DNA of 64,000 nucleotides from CAZAKZ01 sp964485695 (GTDB lineage Bacteria > Planctomycetota > JAFGQW01), in contig CAZAKZ010000012.1 of NCBI GenBank assembly GCA_964485695.1, forward strand, positions 8,157-72,156, in the 5' to 3' direction. The position numbers were made by a program, and so were the translations under genes. Positions 50,510 to 59,378 of this stretch are shown here, piece by piece. The notes beneath the pieces are model-generated. The model saw only the letters and a list, made by a program, of their open reading frames with translations, was not told the origin of the DNA and ran no database searches. Within the stretch, counting starts at the first letter, position 1; each line of letters starts with the position of its first letter.

Positions 50510-51457
50510 GTGATAGACGACCCCATTCGCCCGGATTCGGGAGACGAGGCCGGATCGCCGGCGGACGGCGAGGGGGGCTCCCCCGCGGACCCGACATCCA
50601 CGAGCGGCGAAGAGGCATATCGCGTCGAGCTTGATGTCTATTCCGGGCCCCTCGATCTTCTTCTGCATCTCATCAAGAAGGAGGAGATCGACATCTATGA
50701 CATTCCAATTTCCAAGATCCTCGACCAGTTCATGGCTCACCTTGAAGTCCTCCGCTTGATGGAGCTGGACGAGGTGGGCGATTTCCTGGTCCTGGCCGCC
50801 AATCTCATGCTCATCAAGGCCCGCATGCTGGTTCCGGAGCCCGTGGACCTGAACCTGGCAGAGGACGAGATCGAGGATCCCCGCACAGAGCTCGTACAGA
50901 AGCTCCTGGACTACAAGCGATACAAGGAAGCCGCTCTGGATCTTGAGGGCCGGCGGTCACAGAGAAACGACCGCTTCGATCGGGGGAAGGATCGGGAAGA
51001 CGAATCCGGAGCCTGCGAGGAGGAATCCGGGGCCTTGACTGTGGAGCTCTGGGACCTGGTCGAGGCCTTTGCACGTATCGTCCGTGAGGTAACCGCGGGG
51101 CGGACAGTTGTCGAGTTTGCCGATGACGACCGCCCCATTCACGAATACATGGAAGAGATCGTGGGCCGACTGTCCCGGAGGGGCTCGTTCCACATGGAAT
51201 CCCTGTTTGATGGCGTGGACAGCCGCTCCCAGATGATTTCTTATTTCATGGCCGTTCTGGAGCTGATGCGGAAGAAGCAGATTTTCGCCACCCAAAACAC
51301 GCCGTTCGGCCCGATCCTGATCGAAGCACCCGAGATGGGCGAGGCCGCTCCAGAGTTCGACGAGGTGGAGGCCCGGGATGTCCATCACGAAACGGCGAGG
51401 ACGGCTTCCGGAACGGGGCAAGACCGGCGGGATACGGACGGGGAGGATGTGGGGTAA
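50510..51457 (+). CDS. scpA: segregation and condensation protein A (kleisin)
   Basis: ScpA is the kleisin that bridges the SMC dimer for chromosome condensation and segregation. The 315-residue protein has the N-terminal block VELDVYSGPLDLLLHLIKKE and DIYDIPISKILDQFMAHLEV, a charged variable middle (about 130-185) and a winged-helix C-terminus (MISYFMAVLELMRKKQIFAT). GTG 50510 follows AAAGGA. ScpB is not adjacent. The neighbouring fmt starts six bases after the stop. Confidence 0.92.
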   Translation: MIDDPIRPDSGDEAGSPADGEGGSPADPTSTSGEEAYRVELDVYSGPLDLLLHLIKKEEIDIYDIPISKILDQFMAHLEVLRLMELDEVGDFLVLAANLMLIKARMLVPEPVDLNLAEDEIEDPRTELVQKLLDYKRYKEAALDLEGRRSQRNDRFDRGKDREDESGACEEESGALTVELWDLVEAFARIVREVTAGRTVVEFADDDRPIHEYMEEIVGRLSRRGSFHMESLFDGVDSRSQMISYFMAVLELMRKKQIFATQNTPFGPILIEAPEMGEAAPEFDEVEARDVHHETARTASGTGQDRRDTDGEDVG

Positions 51458-51463
51458 CAGCCC

Positions 51464-52432
51464 GTGGACGTCGTTTTTTTCGGAACGCCCGAATTCGCCG
51501 TTCCTTCCCTGAGGGCCCTCATCGAAGCTCCGGGCCATCGGGTCGTCGGCGTGATCACCCAACCGGATCGGCCCAGGGGCCGCGGAAGGAAGCTCTTGCC
51601 CCCCCCGATCAAGACCGCCGCCGAGGCCGCGGGACTGCCTCTACACCAGGCCGAGGACGCCAACGGCGAGGAGACGCTCTCCTGGATCCGGGACCGGTCA
51701 CCTGATATCGTGGTCGTGGTGGCCTTCGGCCAGTTCCTGAGGAAAACCCTGCGGGACCTGCCGCCCATGGGTTGTATCAATCTGCACGCCTCCCTTCTCC
51801 CGAGGTATCGAGGCGCGGCTCCAATTCATGCCGCAATCCGGGCCGGCGATTCCGAGACCGGGGTGAGCGTCATGCGGGTCGAGAAGCGCATGGACGCCGG
51901 ATCAGTTTTTGCCCGAGCGGCCACGCAGATCAGAGACGATGAAAACGTCGGCGATCTGGAGCCGCGCCTGGCGGAGATGGGGGCCGACCTCCTCGTCGAC
52001 GTCCTGGAGAAGCTGGAGTCGGGAGAGGCAAGAGCCATCCCCCAGGACGAGGCCGAGGCCACGCATGCAGACCGCATTGGAAGAGCCGATCGACAGGTGG
52101 ACTGGTGCAGCCCCGCCGCCGTGATCCACAACCAGGTGCGCGGATTGACGCCCCATCCCGGGGCCGTCACCACTTTCGAATCCCGATCGGGAGCGACCGT
52201 GCCGATTCGTATCACGCGGACGGCCCTGGCGGCCCGAGCGCCCACGTCGAGCGGCGAAGGTACGGTTCTTGGCGTCGAAGGACGGGGGGTTCGAGTTTGC
52301 GCGCGGGAAGGCGGCCTTCGGGTCCTGCGGTTGATCCCGGCCGGGGGCCGGGAAATGGATGCTTCCGAGTTCTTGACCGGCCGCGGCCGCGGTGGGGGGC
52401 GTTTTGTGGGACCGATTCCGAAGAGCAAATAA
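51464..52432 (+). CDS. fmt: methionyl-tRNA formyltransferase
   Basis: Fmt formylates initiator Met-tRNA. The 322-residue length matches (E. coli 315). DVVFFGTPEFAVPSLRAL, PDRPRGRGRKLLPPPIKTAA and the folate block INLHASLLPRYRGAAPIHAA are intact, followed by METGVSVMR-like TGVSVMRVEKRMDAGSV with the catalytic Asp. GTG start. It lies in the plus-strand run M50 peptidase - scpA - fmt - rsmB. def, its usual partner, is not present here. Confidence 0.95.
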   Translation: MDVVFFGTPEFAVPSLRALIEAPGHRVVGVITQPDRPRGRGRKLLPPPIKTAAEAAGLPLHQAEDANGEETLSWIRDRSPDIVVVVAFGQFLRKTLRDLPPMGCINLHASLLPRYRGAAPIHAAIRAGDSETGVSVMRVEKRMDAGSVFARAATQIRDDENVGDLEPRLAEMGADLLVDVLEKLESGEARAIPQDEAEATHADRIGRADRQVDWCSPAAVIHNQVRGLTPHPGAVTTFESRSGATVPIRITRTALAARAPTSSGEGTVLGVEGRGVRVCAREGGLRVLRLIPAGGREMDASEFLTGRGRGGGRFVGPIPKSK

Positions 52433-52460
52433 TTCGAGGCGGAAACCTCCGGACACCACC

Positions 52461-53813
52461 ATGACCCGTCATATCCGAGAAATGGCCGTTGACTCGCTGT
52501 GGCTGGCCGAGAGGCGCGGCCGGTTCGTCGATGACATTCTGGCCGGGGTTTATCCGCGGGGATTGAGGGCTTCCCGGCGCGCCCTGTTGACCGAGATTAC
52601 ACACGGCTCGATGCGTCGCCGCGGCACCCTGGATTTCATCCTGGACCGCTACCGGCCCCTGAAGGACGTCAAGCCCCGGCTGCTCTGGATCCTGCGGGTG
52701 GCCCTGTATCAGATGGGTTTTCTGTCCAGAGTGCCGGACAGGGTGGCGGTGGACGCGGCCGTGGATCAGGCCAAGGCGACGTTTGGTTCCGGCGGGGGGA
52801 GGCTGACAAACGCTCTCCTACGCCGCGTTCAGCGGGACTGGATCCGGCTTCCGGTTTCGTCCGGGGAAGAAGATCCCCGGCGGGACGTCCTCTGCTCCCG
52901 GGTCGAAGTGTGGCGGGGTCCAGACGATGCGTTTCCCGATCCCGTTACCGGCCTGGCCGCCAACCTGGCCCCGCGTTTTTCCATGCCGGAATGGATTGTG
53001 GCCCGGTGGATCGAGGCCCACGGCAGGGAAGAGGCCTTGAAGCTGGTCGCCGCGCAAAACAGCCGCCCGAAGATGCATTGCTGGATCGATCCGGTAGCCG
53101 GCGAGATCGAGGCCGTGCAGGCGGAGCTCCTCGGCGAGGGGATCGAAGGCGAAGCCACGCCTGTTGGGCTGAGAATCACGCGTGGGGCCTCGAAGGTCTT
53201 CAACAGCCTGGCGTTTCGAGCCGGGAAGTTCCTGATACAGGACGAGACGTCCGCTTCCGTGGTTCCCTACCTCGGTGTTCATGAAGGAGATCGTGTCCTC
53301 GAGGTCGGAGCGGCGCCGGGTGGCAAGACCATTGCCCTGGCCAGGGCCGTGGGGCGGGAAGGGCGGGTGGTGGCCCTGGACAGGTCGAAGAAACGCCTCG
53401 AGCTCCTGGGCGAGAACCTGAATCGATTCGGTCTTCTCGACCGGGTGGAAGCGGTTGTCGGAGACGGTACCCGCCTGCCAGCAGATTTCCACGGCGCCTT
53501 TGATCGGATTCTACTGGACGTTCCCTGTTCGAACACCGGGGTGCTGTCGCGCAGGCCGGAGGCCAGGTGGCGCCTGACGCCCGGGGCCATTGTATCCCTG
53601 GCCGAGATCCAGAGGGCCATGCTGGCCCAAGGGCTCAAAGCCCTTCATCCCGGCACGGGTCTTCTCGTCTACAGCACCTGCAGCATCGAGCCGGAAGAGA
53701 ATCGGGCCGTCTCGGCTTCGGGGCGGGAGCGTGGCGAGGTGGAGGCGGAGGAGCTGGTCTTGCCCGACGAAAATCGGGACGGAGGATATAAGGCCAGGCT
53801 GAGAAAGAAGTAA
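52461..53813 (+). CDS. rsmB: 16S rRNA (cytosine-967-C5) methyltransferase
   Basis: RsmB (Sun/Fmu) methylates C967 of 16S rRNA. The 450-residue protein has an N-terminal NusB-like RNA-binding domain (RFVDDILAGVYPRGL...LTEITHGSMRRRGTLDFIL) and a C-terminal Rossmann methyltransferase. Motifs: VLEVGAAPGGKTIALA (SAM), LDVPCSNTGVLSRRP and YSTCSIEPEEN, the last two carrying the catalytic cysteines. fmt ends 28 bases upstream, and this fmt-rsmB pairing is common. The last residues are charged and slightly shorter than in E. coli. Confidence 0.93.
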   Translation: MTRHIREMAVDSLWLAERRGRFVDDILAGVYPRGLRASRRALLTEITHGSMRRRGTLDFILDRYRPLKDVKPRLLWILRVALYQMGFLSRVPDRVAVDAAVDQAKATFGSGGGRLTNALLRRVQRDWIRLPVSSGEEDPRRDVLCSRVEVWRGPDDAFPDPVTGLAANLAPRFSMPEWIVARWIEAHGREEALKLVAAQNSRPKMHCWIDPVAGEIEAVQAELLGEGIEGEATPVGLRITRGASKVFNSLAFRAGKFLIQDETSASVVPYLGVHEGDRVLEVGAAPGGKTIALARAVGREGRVVALDRSKKRLELLGENLNRFGLLDRVEAVVGDGTRLPADFHGAFDRILLDVPCSNTGVLSRRPEARWRLTPGAIVSLAEIQRAMLAQGLKALHPGTGLLVYSTCSIEPEENRAVSASGRERGEVEAEELVLPDENRDGGYKARLRKK

Positions 53814-53835
53814 GGGGCGGCAACGGCCCCAGGGG

Positions 53836-53867
53836 TTGTGGCGGCTCCAGGGAGGTGCTAATAATAT
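53836..53867 (+). promoter_or_regulatory. possible promoter of the single-TM protein gene
   Basis: TTGTGG (53836-53841) with a 17-base spacer to TAATAA (53859-53864; TAATAT also overlaps). A small dyad GCTAA...TTAGC (53857-53872) covers the -10 region. The remaining gap 53814-53968 shows no gene. Confidence 0.4.
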
Positions 53868-53968
53868 TTAGCGCATTTTCGCCGAGTGAAACGACGTTTG
53901 CATCCTATCAAGAGGTCCCGGCACATCCCACATCCCACCAAGTGACTCGAGGAAGAGAGACAATCCAC

Positions 53969-54676
53969 ATGGCCAGATTCAACCGAAGCGACAGAGGATC
54001 GTCACGCCCCGGCCGAGGGTCGAGCCGCCGGCCCACGAGGTCGGGCGCTCCCGCAGGAAGGCGAAGCGCCACCGTGCGAGGCGCCCGGGTGAACGGAAGA
54101 AGGACGACGACCCGCTCCGGAGAGGCCGTGAGGCCGCGCGGGAACACCGGCCTGATCATCGGGGGTGTATCGGTGGGTATCGTGGTCATCATCGCTCTCA
54201 TCGTGGTCGCTGCCGGCTCGGGCGAGGAGAAGAAGCGCCCCAAGAAGAGCAAAAAAAAGGCGGAAGTCGTGGATGTCATGCCCAGGGCTTCGACCCCCTC
54301 CCCCATTGCCTCGCGCATACCCAAGAAAGAAATCCAGCCCATCAAGAAATCCAAAACCAAGCCGAGCAAGCCCGACAGCTACTACCGCAAGTTCCTGGAC
54401 GAGAAGCTCTGGACCGAGGCCAAGGGCTACGCGAACGAGGCCAACCAGATGCTTCGGGACCTGAAGGAGGGAATCATTCCTCCCGGCATGAACAGAAAAT
54501 CCGTGAAGAAAAAGGCCCGGGAGCTGCTCTGCATGGCCGCCGAGAAGGGGTCTGAGTTCATGTCCCCCCTCGACAACAGAAGAGAAGAAGCCGAGAGTTT
54601 CATCAAGCTCTACGAAGACATCATGATGAAGTGGATCCGGAAGTCTCGGGAGCTCCTCTTCGACTCCAGGAATTGA
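53969..54676 (+). CDS. single-pass membrane protein with Arg-rich N-terminus, unknown function
   Basis: A 235-residue protein. The first 60 residues are extremely Arg/Ser/Gly-rich and likely disordered, one transmembrane helix follows (about 63-85, GLIIGGVSVGIVVIIALIVV), and the rest is lysine-rich with a helical region (YYRKFLDEKLWTEAKGYANE) resembling a tetratricopeptide segment. No family is recognised. ATG 53969 is preceded by GGAAGAGAGA. The basic N-terminus would contact nucleic acid or membrane in the cytoplasm (inference). Confidence 0.7.
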   Translation: MARFNRSDRGSSRPGRGSSRRPTRSGAPAGRRSATVRGARVNGRRTTTRSGEAVRPRGNTGLIIGGVSVGIVVIIALIVVAAGSGEEKKRPKKSKKKAEVVDVMPRASTPSPIASRIPKKEIQPIKKSKTKPSKPDSYYRKFLDEKLWTEAKGYANEANQMLRDLKEGIIPPGMNRKSVKKKARELLCMAAEKGSEFMSPLDNRREEAESFIKLYEDIMMKWIRKSRELLFDSRN

Positions 54677-54688
54677 GTCGGGGTCAGG

Positions 54689-55558
54689 GTGGCGGCCTCG
54701 GCGTCTTCAACCCGCCGCACGAGCCAGGGGCTCGCCCTGGCGTATAACACCAACGGATTCGTCCACCATCGCCTCGAGGATGCTTTCAGGATCCTGAGTC
54801 GCCTGGGTTACCAGGGCGTGGCCTTGACCGTGGACTCAAACCACCTGAATCCCGAAACCACCACCACCCGTGCGGTGGGCCGGACACGACGCCTTCTGGA
54901 ATCTCTCGGGCTACGCGTTGCCGTCGAGACGGGGGCGCGGTTCATCCTCGACCCACTCAGAAAACACCACCCTTCCCTGCTGAGCCGTCGCGGCTGGCGC
55001 AGGCGGAGCGAATTCGTGATCCAGTGCCTCGATGTTGCACGGGGGCTGGATGCCGGGGTGGTGAGCATGGGGTCCGGGAGTCCAGACTCCGGGGCCGACG
55101 AGCACGAAAGCCTGAAGCGACTGGCCGATCGGTGCCGCGTTCTGGCCGACGAGGCATGCGCCCGCGGGGTGAAGCTCGCCCTTGAGCCTGAACCGGGTAT
55201 GTTCATCCACGACATGGAGGGGTATCGGCGGCTGCGTCGCCTGGTGGACAGCGAGGCGTTCGGCCTGACGCTCGACCTCGGCCACCTCCATTGCACGGGT
55301 GAGGTGCCGGTCGAGGATCGGCTCGAGGCGTTTCGGGACGACCTCCTTCATGTCCACGCCGAGGACATGGTGCGGGGCGTACACGAACATCTACCGTTCG
55401 GGAAGGGAGAGATGGACTACCGGCCCATCGTGCGAAAACTGGAGTCCATGGAGTTTTCGGGGCTCGTGGGCGTCGAGCTTTCGCGAGACTCCCACCGCGC
55501 CGTGGAGGCGGCGACCGAAGCGATGGAGTTTCTGACGCGCCTGATGGGGGAGTCCTGA
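54689..55558 (+). CDS. sugar phosphate isomerase/epimerase-like TIM-barrel protein (AP endonuclease family 2)
   Basis: A 289-residue protein with the xylose-isomerase-like TIM-barrel pattern. It opens with GLALAYNTNGFVHHRLEDAF, carries ALEPEPGMFIHD (glutamate metal ligand), LTLDLGHLHCTG (Asp/His ligands), DLLHVHAEDM (His/Glu ligands) and VGVELSRDSHRA (Glu) around the barrel, as in IolE/IolH/hydroxypyruvate isomerases and EndoIV. Substrate cannot be named. GTG 54689, 12 bases after the preceding gene. The next gene is convergent, ending 24 bases later. Confidence 0.78.
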   Translation: MAASASSTRRTSQGLALAYNTNGFVHHRLEDAFRILSRLGYQGVALTVDSNHLNPETTTTRAVGRTRRLLESLGLRVAVETGARFILDPLRKHHPSLLSRRGWRRRSEFVIQCLDVARGLDAGVVSMGSGSPDSGADEHESLKRLADRCRVLADEACARGVKLALEPEPGMFIHDMEGYRRLRRLVDSEAFGLTLDLGHLHCTGEVPVEDRLEAFRDDLLHVHAEDMVRGVHEHLPFGKGEMDYRPIVRKLESMEFSGLVGVELSRDSHRAVEAATEAMEFLTRLMGES

Positions 55559-55581
55559 GTCCCGGTCGCTGTTACCAGAAA

Positions 55582-56706
55582 CTACTTGGGTTTGTCCAGG
55601 TCCCGGAAGAAGGTCTCCGAGTCCTTCAGGTTTTCGAGATAGCGGCGGAAGCGCTTCCAGGTATCGGGAGGAACGCCCTTGCCGCGCTTTGTCCCGCGGA
55701 TGATGGCCGGAACAACCCAGGCCTCGAGAACCGCATGGGCGGAAAACACGCGCCCATCCTCCTGGTTCATCAGGGTCAGGATCTTGAGCTTGACCAGACT
55801 TCGATCCGCATCAAAAAGGCCCAGGTTGCGCAGGTATTCCTGCTTGCTCCGGCTGACGAGCTTCAGGAGCTCCACCACCGGGGCAGAGCCGTCTCCCTGA
55901 AAGAGCTCGCGAAAGAGCAGGGCCATGGTGACCTGCTCCTCTATTTCGGTCAGGCCTTGCGATTCCAGAAATCGAATCGGCGCCAGGAGGGACCGGTCTT
56001 CAGTGCGGTCCCGGCGAGAGCGCATCCGGTCGAGGTGGGCGTCGATCTGCGATTGGATGTATCGAACGGGCGCTTCGCCCGGGGGAATCACTTCCTCCCA
56101 GTCCTCGATCTCGAAGAGAGAGTTTGCTCTCTTGTGAAGAAATCCATGGAGCTTGAGGTGGTCGAGAAGGACGTCCTCGCTTTTTTTGTAAGGCAGAGGC
56201 TCTGTATCATTACCGGCATTTTTTTCATCGATGATCCGGGCGAAGGCCTGGAACGCCCAGGCGCTCAAAGTGAACTCGGTCCCGAGAAGGTCCTCTGGAT
56301 TGCTGTCCTCGTCCCTGGAGACAACGACCCGGGTGGACCGGAGCCTGCCGGTCGAACGAAGGATGTGCAGGTCGCGTAGAATATCATAGGAGCCGCCGCC
56401 CAACCGCTTCAGGATCTTCTGTCCCGACAGGTAGGGATCGGCGAAAGAAATCCTGCGCCGGAGAAGCATGAGCAGGATCAATCCCTCTTTCTGAGTGAAG
56501 GCGCGTCTTTTCATCAACTCGCCGAGAAGGCCAGCCCCCCCTTTTTGTTTCAGGTCACGAAGATGGCGCCGGATGTCGAGGACCGCCTGCTTTCGATTTT
56601 CAACCAGCTTGGCCGGATCTTCGAGTCGACTTCCGGCCCAGGCCATGTCTGCAAGCTTCAACAGGTCTTTCAGATGGTAACGTGGATTCATGTGGTATGT
56701 GGGCAT
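55582..56706 (-). CDS. uncharacterised helical protein with repeated winged-helix-like modules (AAA-ATPase N-domain type)
   Basis: A 374-residue cytoplasmic protein with two similar halves: residues 65-110 (RAFTQKEGLILLMLLRRRIS) and 245-295 (LTEIEEQVTMALLFRELFQG) share a pattern seen in the N-terminal region of certain large AAA+ ATPases. No P-loop, zinc motif or membrane segment is present. It lacks the ATPase module those proteins carry. Start is uncertain (TTG 56727, ATG 56706, ATG 56691); 56706 is used. It is driven by a textbook promoter at 56766-56794 and diverges from the signal peptidase gene. Function unknown. Confidence 0.6.
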   Translation of the reverse strand: MPTYHMNPRYHLKDLLKLADMAWAGSRLEDPAKLVENRKQAVLDIRRHLRDLKQKGGAGLLGELMKRRAFTQKEGLILLMLLRRRISFADPYLSGQKILKRLGGGSYDILRDLHILRSTGRLRSTRVVVSRDEDSNPEDLLGTEFTLSAWAFQAFARIIDEKNAGNDTEPLPYKKSEDVLLDHLKLHGFLHKRANSLFEIEDWEEVIPPGEAPVRYIQSQIDAHLDRMRSRRDRTEDRSLLAPIRFLESQGLTEIEEQVTMALLFRELFQGDGSAPVVELLKLVSRSKQEYLRNLGLFDADRSLVKLKILTLMNQEDGRVFSAHAVLEAWVVPAIIRGTKRGKGVPPDTWKRFRRYLENLKDSETFFRDLDKPK

Positions 56707-56765
56707 GAGTGGAAAAAGGAAAAACAACCAGGCCCCCAGGCTGGACTTTCAGGATAACTACCGAA

Positions 56766-56794
56766 ATAATAATAAGTAACACAGGCGCTGTCAA
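56766..56794 (-). promoter_or_regulatory. sigma-70 type promoter of the winged-helix-like protein gene
   Basis: On the minus strand a perfect TTGACA (56794-56789), a 17-base spacer and TATTAT (56771-56766). Predicted start near 56759, leader about 50 bases. Confidence 0.72.
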
Positions 56795-56894
56795 GTGCCG
56801 TAGCCGGGCGGAGCGTCTCGCATCGAGATCTTCGGATCCCCCCGGGATCACGAGGCGGAAACGAGCTGCCAGGACAGACCACCAGAGGAATACC

Positions 56895-58025
56895 ATGGCC
56901 GGGACCCGACGAGGAAAGAGATATCTCTTCCAGGCCCTGTTCCTGGTCGCTGGTTTGGCGGGCATTCTGGGGGTGCGAGCGTTTGTCCTGGAGGGTTACT
57001 TCATTCCTTCGCCCTCGATGGAGCCCACTTTCATGGGCGATCCGGAATCGGGCGACAAGGTCGTTGTGGACAAGACCTGCTTCATCTGGGATGACCCGAG
57101 CCGCTGGATGATCGCGGTCTTTTCCAGGCAGGACAGGTCGGGCGCTTACATCAAGCGCATCGTTGGATTGCCGGGCGACGAGCTCCGTATCTCCCGGGGA
57201 GATGTTTTCAACCACCAGGAGATCTTGAGGAAGCCTCTGGATCGCCTCGACGACCTCCTGATCCCCGTCTATGTATCCGGAAAGGACTTTGGCCGGTTCT
57301 CGGAGGTCTGGCGCCTCGAAAAGGGCACAGGGGTCTTGAAAGAGAAAGGACTGGATCTCCTTCCCGGCGGGAGAGGGGATCTGATCCTGCAGACGAACCG
57401 GGAAGTCAACGACGGGTACATCGACGACCAGGGCACCTATTGCCAGGGTTCCCATCCGGTGGGCGATCTTGAGGTAGCGCTGGCATTTCATCCTGGCGCT
57501 GGCCTTACGGGGATCGAAATCGGAATTCGGGACGGCTGGGACAAGATCCGCGTCTGTTTCGATACTCGCGGACCCGCTCGGGTCTTCCTGCCCCGGGAAA
57601 AGCCGTTTGATCTGGACGGGAGCCGGCTCAAAACCACGGGACGCCAGCTTCTGACGGTCTCGAACATCGACGACCGGCTCGTTGTCAAGGTGGCCGGAGA
57701 GTGCCTGCTCGGAAGCGCGTACATTTCTGAAAACCGGGTCCGGGAGATCGGGCCCGATTTCAGGAAGAACATGGTCGAGGTCGTTTTCCGGGGAGGGGGG
57801 GCCCTGCTCACGGGCCTGACTTTGAAGCGGGACCTCTTCTACACCCGATCCGGAGACCTCGCCACCAGGGAATCGCTCCGGGTGCAGGAGGGCTGCTACT
57901 TCCTGCTGGGGGACAACAGCGCAAACAGCTCGGACAGCCGGCAGTGGGGTCTTGTGCACCGAAGGCGCCTGATAGGAACCCCGGTGGCGATCCTCTGGCC
58001 CCTGAAGCGATTTCGGGTCTTCTGA
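56895..58025 (+). CDS. lepB: signal peptidase I with large inserted domain
   Basis: A 376-residue type I signal peptidase, which cleaves exported preproteins at the outer face of the inner membrane. One N-terminal helix (about residues 12-31) is followed by box B IPSPSMEPT with the catalytic serine at 41, box C/D SGAYIKRIVGLPGDELRI with catalytic lysine at 87, and, far downstream, box E LLGDNSANSSDSRQWG near residue 337. About 235 residues separate boxes D and E, against 40-130 in ordinary enzymes. The insert is beta-rich and reads like a carbohydrate-binding or concanavalin-like fold (GDLEVALAFHPGAGLTGIE). AGAGGAA precedes ATG 56895. Confidence 0.88.
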   Translation: MAGTRRGKRYLFQALFLVAGLAGILGVRAFVLEGYFIPSPSMEPTFMGDPESGDKVVVDKTCFIWDDPSRWMIAVFSRQDRSGAYIKRIVGLPGDELRISRGDVFNHQEILRKPLDRLDDLLIPVYVSGKDFGRFSEVWRLEKGTGVLKEKGLDLLPGGRGDLILQTNREVNDGYIDDQGTYCQGSHPVGDLEVALAFHPGAGLTGIEIGIRDGWDKIRVCFDTRGPARVFLPREKPFDLDGSRLKTTGRQLLTVSNIDDRLVVKVAGECLLGSAYISENRVREIGPDFRKNMVEVVFRGGGALLTGLTLKRDLFYTRSGDLATRESLRVQEGCYFLLGDNSANSSDSRQWGLVHRRRLIGTPVAILWPLKRFRVF

Positions 58026-58261
58026 AAACGGCTCCATGGGGGGGGCAGATCTCGGGGAATTTTGCCCCAATTTCCTTCTCCCACGCGGAAGAATCACCCG
58101 AATTCCCCCTCGAGCAGCCGAGCTTCCCCACATAACCGTCGCATAAGACCGTTTTTATGAAGGCCTGGCCACAATCTGTTTTCGGGATCCGGAGGCATGG
58201 GGTTTGCATTGCGGGGTCTCATTCGGTTCAGAAGGGCGGCTCGAACAGGAGGAAGAGACCC

Positions 58262-58456
58262 ATGAGCTACTATTCGGAAAGCATGTGGTGCAAGACCTGC
58301 AAGGATTACGTGCACTACCTGCAGAGCACCGAGCAGTCCTATTGTGTCGAATGCGGCTCCAAGGTTCAGTTCTTCAAGGACGAAGACCTGAAGAGGATCA
58401 GGAAAGTCCTGGGTCTGGGCCCGAGTGAGAAGAAAAAAAGGTCCAGAGCCTCGTGA
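58262..58456 (+). CDS. small zinc-ribbon protein
   Basis: A 64-residue protein with one zinc ribbon: MWCKTCKDYVHYLQ and YCVECGSKVQFF supply two CxxC pairs about 18 residues apart, followed by a basic helix (LKRIRKVLGLG) and a lysine-rich end. A strong AGGAGGAAG ribosome site lies ahead of the ATG. It stands alone after lepB. Function unknown; small ribbons of this form often bind RNA or ribosomes. Confidence 0.7.
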   Translation: MSYYSESMWCKTCKDYVHYLQSTEQSYCVECGSKVQFFKDEDLKRIRKVLGLGPSEKKKRSRAS

Positions 58457-59378
58457 TCGCTCCTCAGGGTGAAGGGCCTCCAACCAGGAGTGTTCAGAAG
58501 GCTGGAGATGGGGTTGATTCGGGTCGGATCGCAGGGGATTACTGGCGGGCTAGCGGGTCAAGCTCTTGCTATATAAGGACATAAAAAATAGCCGAGAGAT
58601 TGTAGATAGAAAAGGAGATTTTAGGGGACATTTTTTGGGGGAATCCCTCGGCTATTGGATATTTGTCCAGTGAGTTGGACCAAAAGGGTCCCTGGATCCT
58701 GTCTTTTCAAAGAACAATTGATGGTTTCCCACCCCCATGGAGAACTGGTCTGTGGCGCTGATGGGTGAAGATTGCGACTCTGAGGGTGGACAAACCTTAA
58801 CCGCCGACGGGGATCTTATCATGAGACGAGGATATGGCAAGTATTTCAATTCATACTTTTTGAATAATTTCGCAAACCGTTTGTTTCTCAATGCTTGCGC
58901 GGCACAAAATCCTGGGTAACGGCGGAAGTCCTGCCAGTTGAACTGGTTACCATTGCAGAAACGAGGCTCTGAAAACAGGATGTTTCCGGGCGCCGAATCC
59001 ACAGGGGTCGTGCCCGCGGGGTGAAAAACACCCTGCCCAGACCCTGGCTACACAAGCTAAAGATCATATTGACAAGGGATTACGTCGGGAGCTCCCGTGG
59101 GAGGCAACCGCCTTGGGGAGGACTCTCGGCCTGAACGCAAGTCTCCCGGTTCCAAGACAGGACAAGAGGCCTGCAATTGGTGCCCGAAGCCATCGAATTG
59201 CTTCATATCAAGGGGTTCAAAAATCACCCGATAATAAAGATGCGACCCGGTCCCTGGGTTTGAGCTCTCGTGATTTCGGCATCCCGCGACTTTGAGAAGC
59301 ACCCCTTGCATGGAAGGTCCGTACCTGGAGTGCGCAGGCCACCTGGCCCGGCGCGCACCGGGGAATTCAGAAATGTAG
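58457..59378. other. 922-bp gene-poor, AT-richer region
   Basis: No frame here has convincing codon use or a recognisable domain. The part 58560-58720 and 58790-58910 is clearly AT-richer than its surroundings. It contains the inverted repeat at 58587-58656. A 116-codon minus-strand frame (58652-59002) and a 60-codon plus-strand frame (58737-58919) exist but match nothing known. It may be the remnant of a small mobile element or an uncharacterised regulatory RNA region. Confidence 0.5.
58587..58656. repeat. inverted repeat in AT-rich region
   Basis: AATAGCCGAGAGATT (58587-58601) and AATCCCTCGGCTATT (58642-58656) pair over 15 positions with one mismatch, separated by 40 bases. The interior contains a T-run (58631-58636) and AAAAGGAG. 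This could be the terminal repeats of a miniature element, or a long stem-loop in a transcript. Confidence 0.75.

Noticed and set aside
58652..59002. 116-codon minus-strand frame in the gene-poor region considered as a transposase remnant
   Set aside because: No DDE, HUH or serine-recombinase motif and no ribosome site; not supported as a gene.
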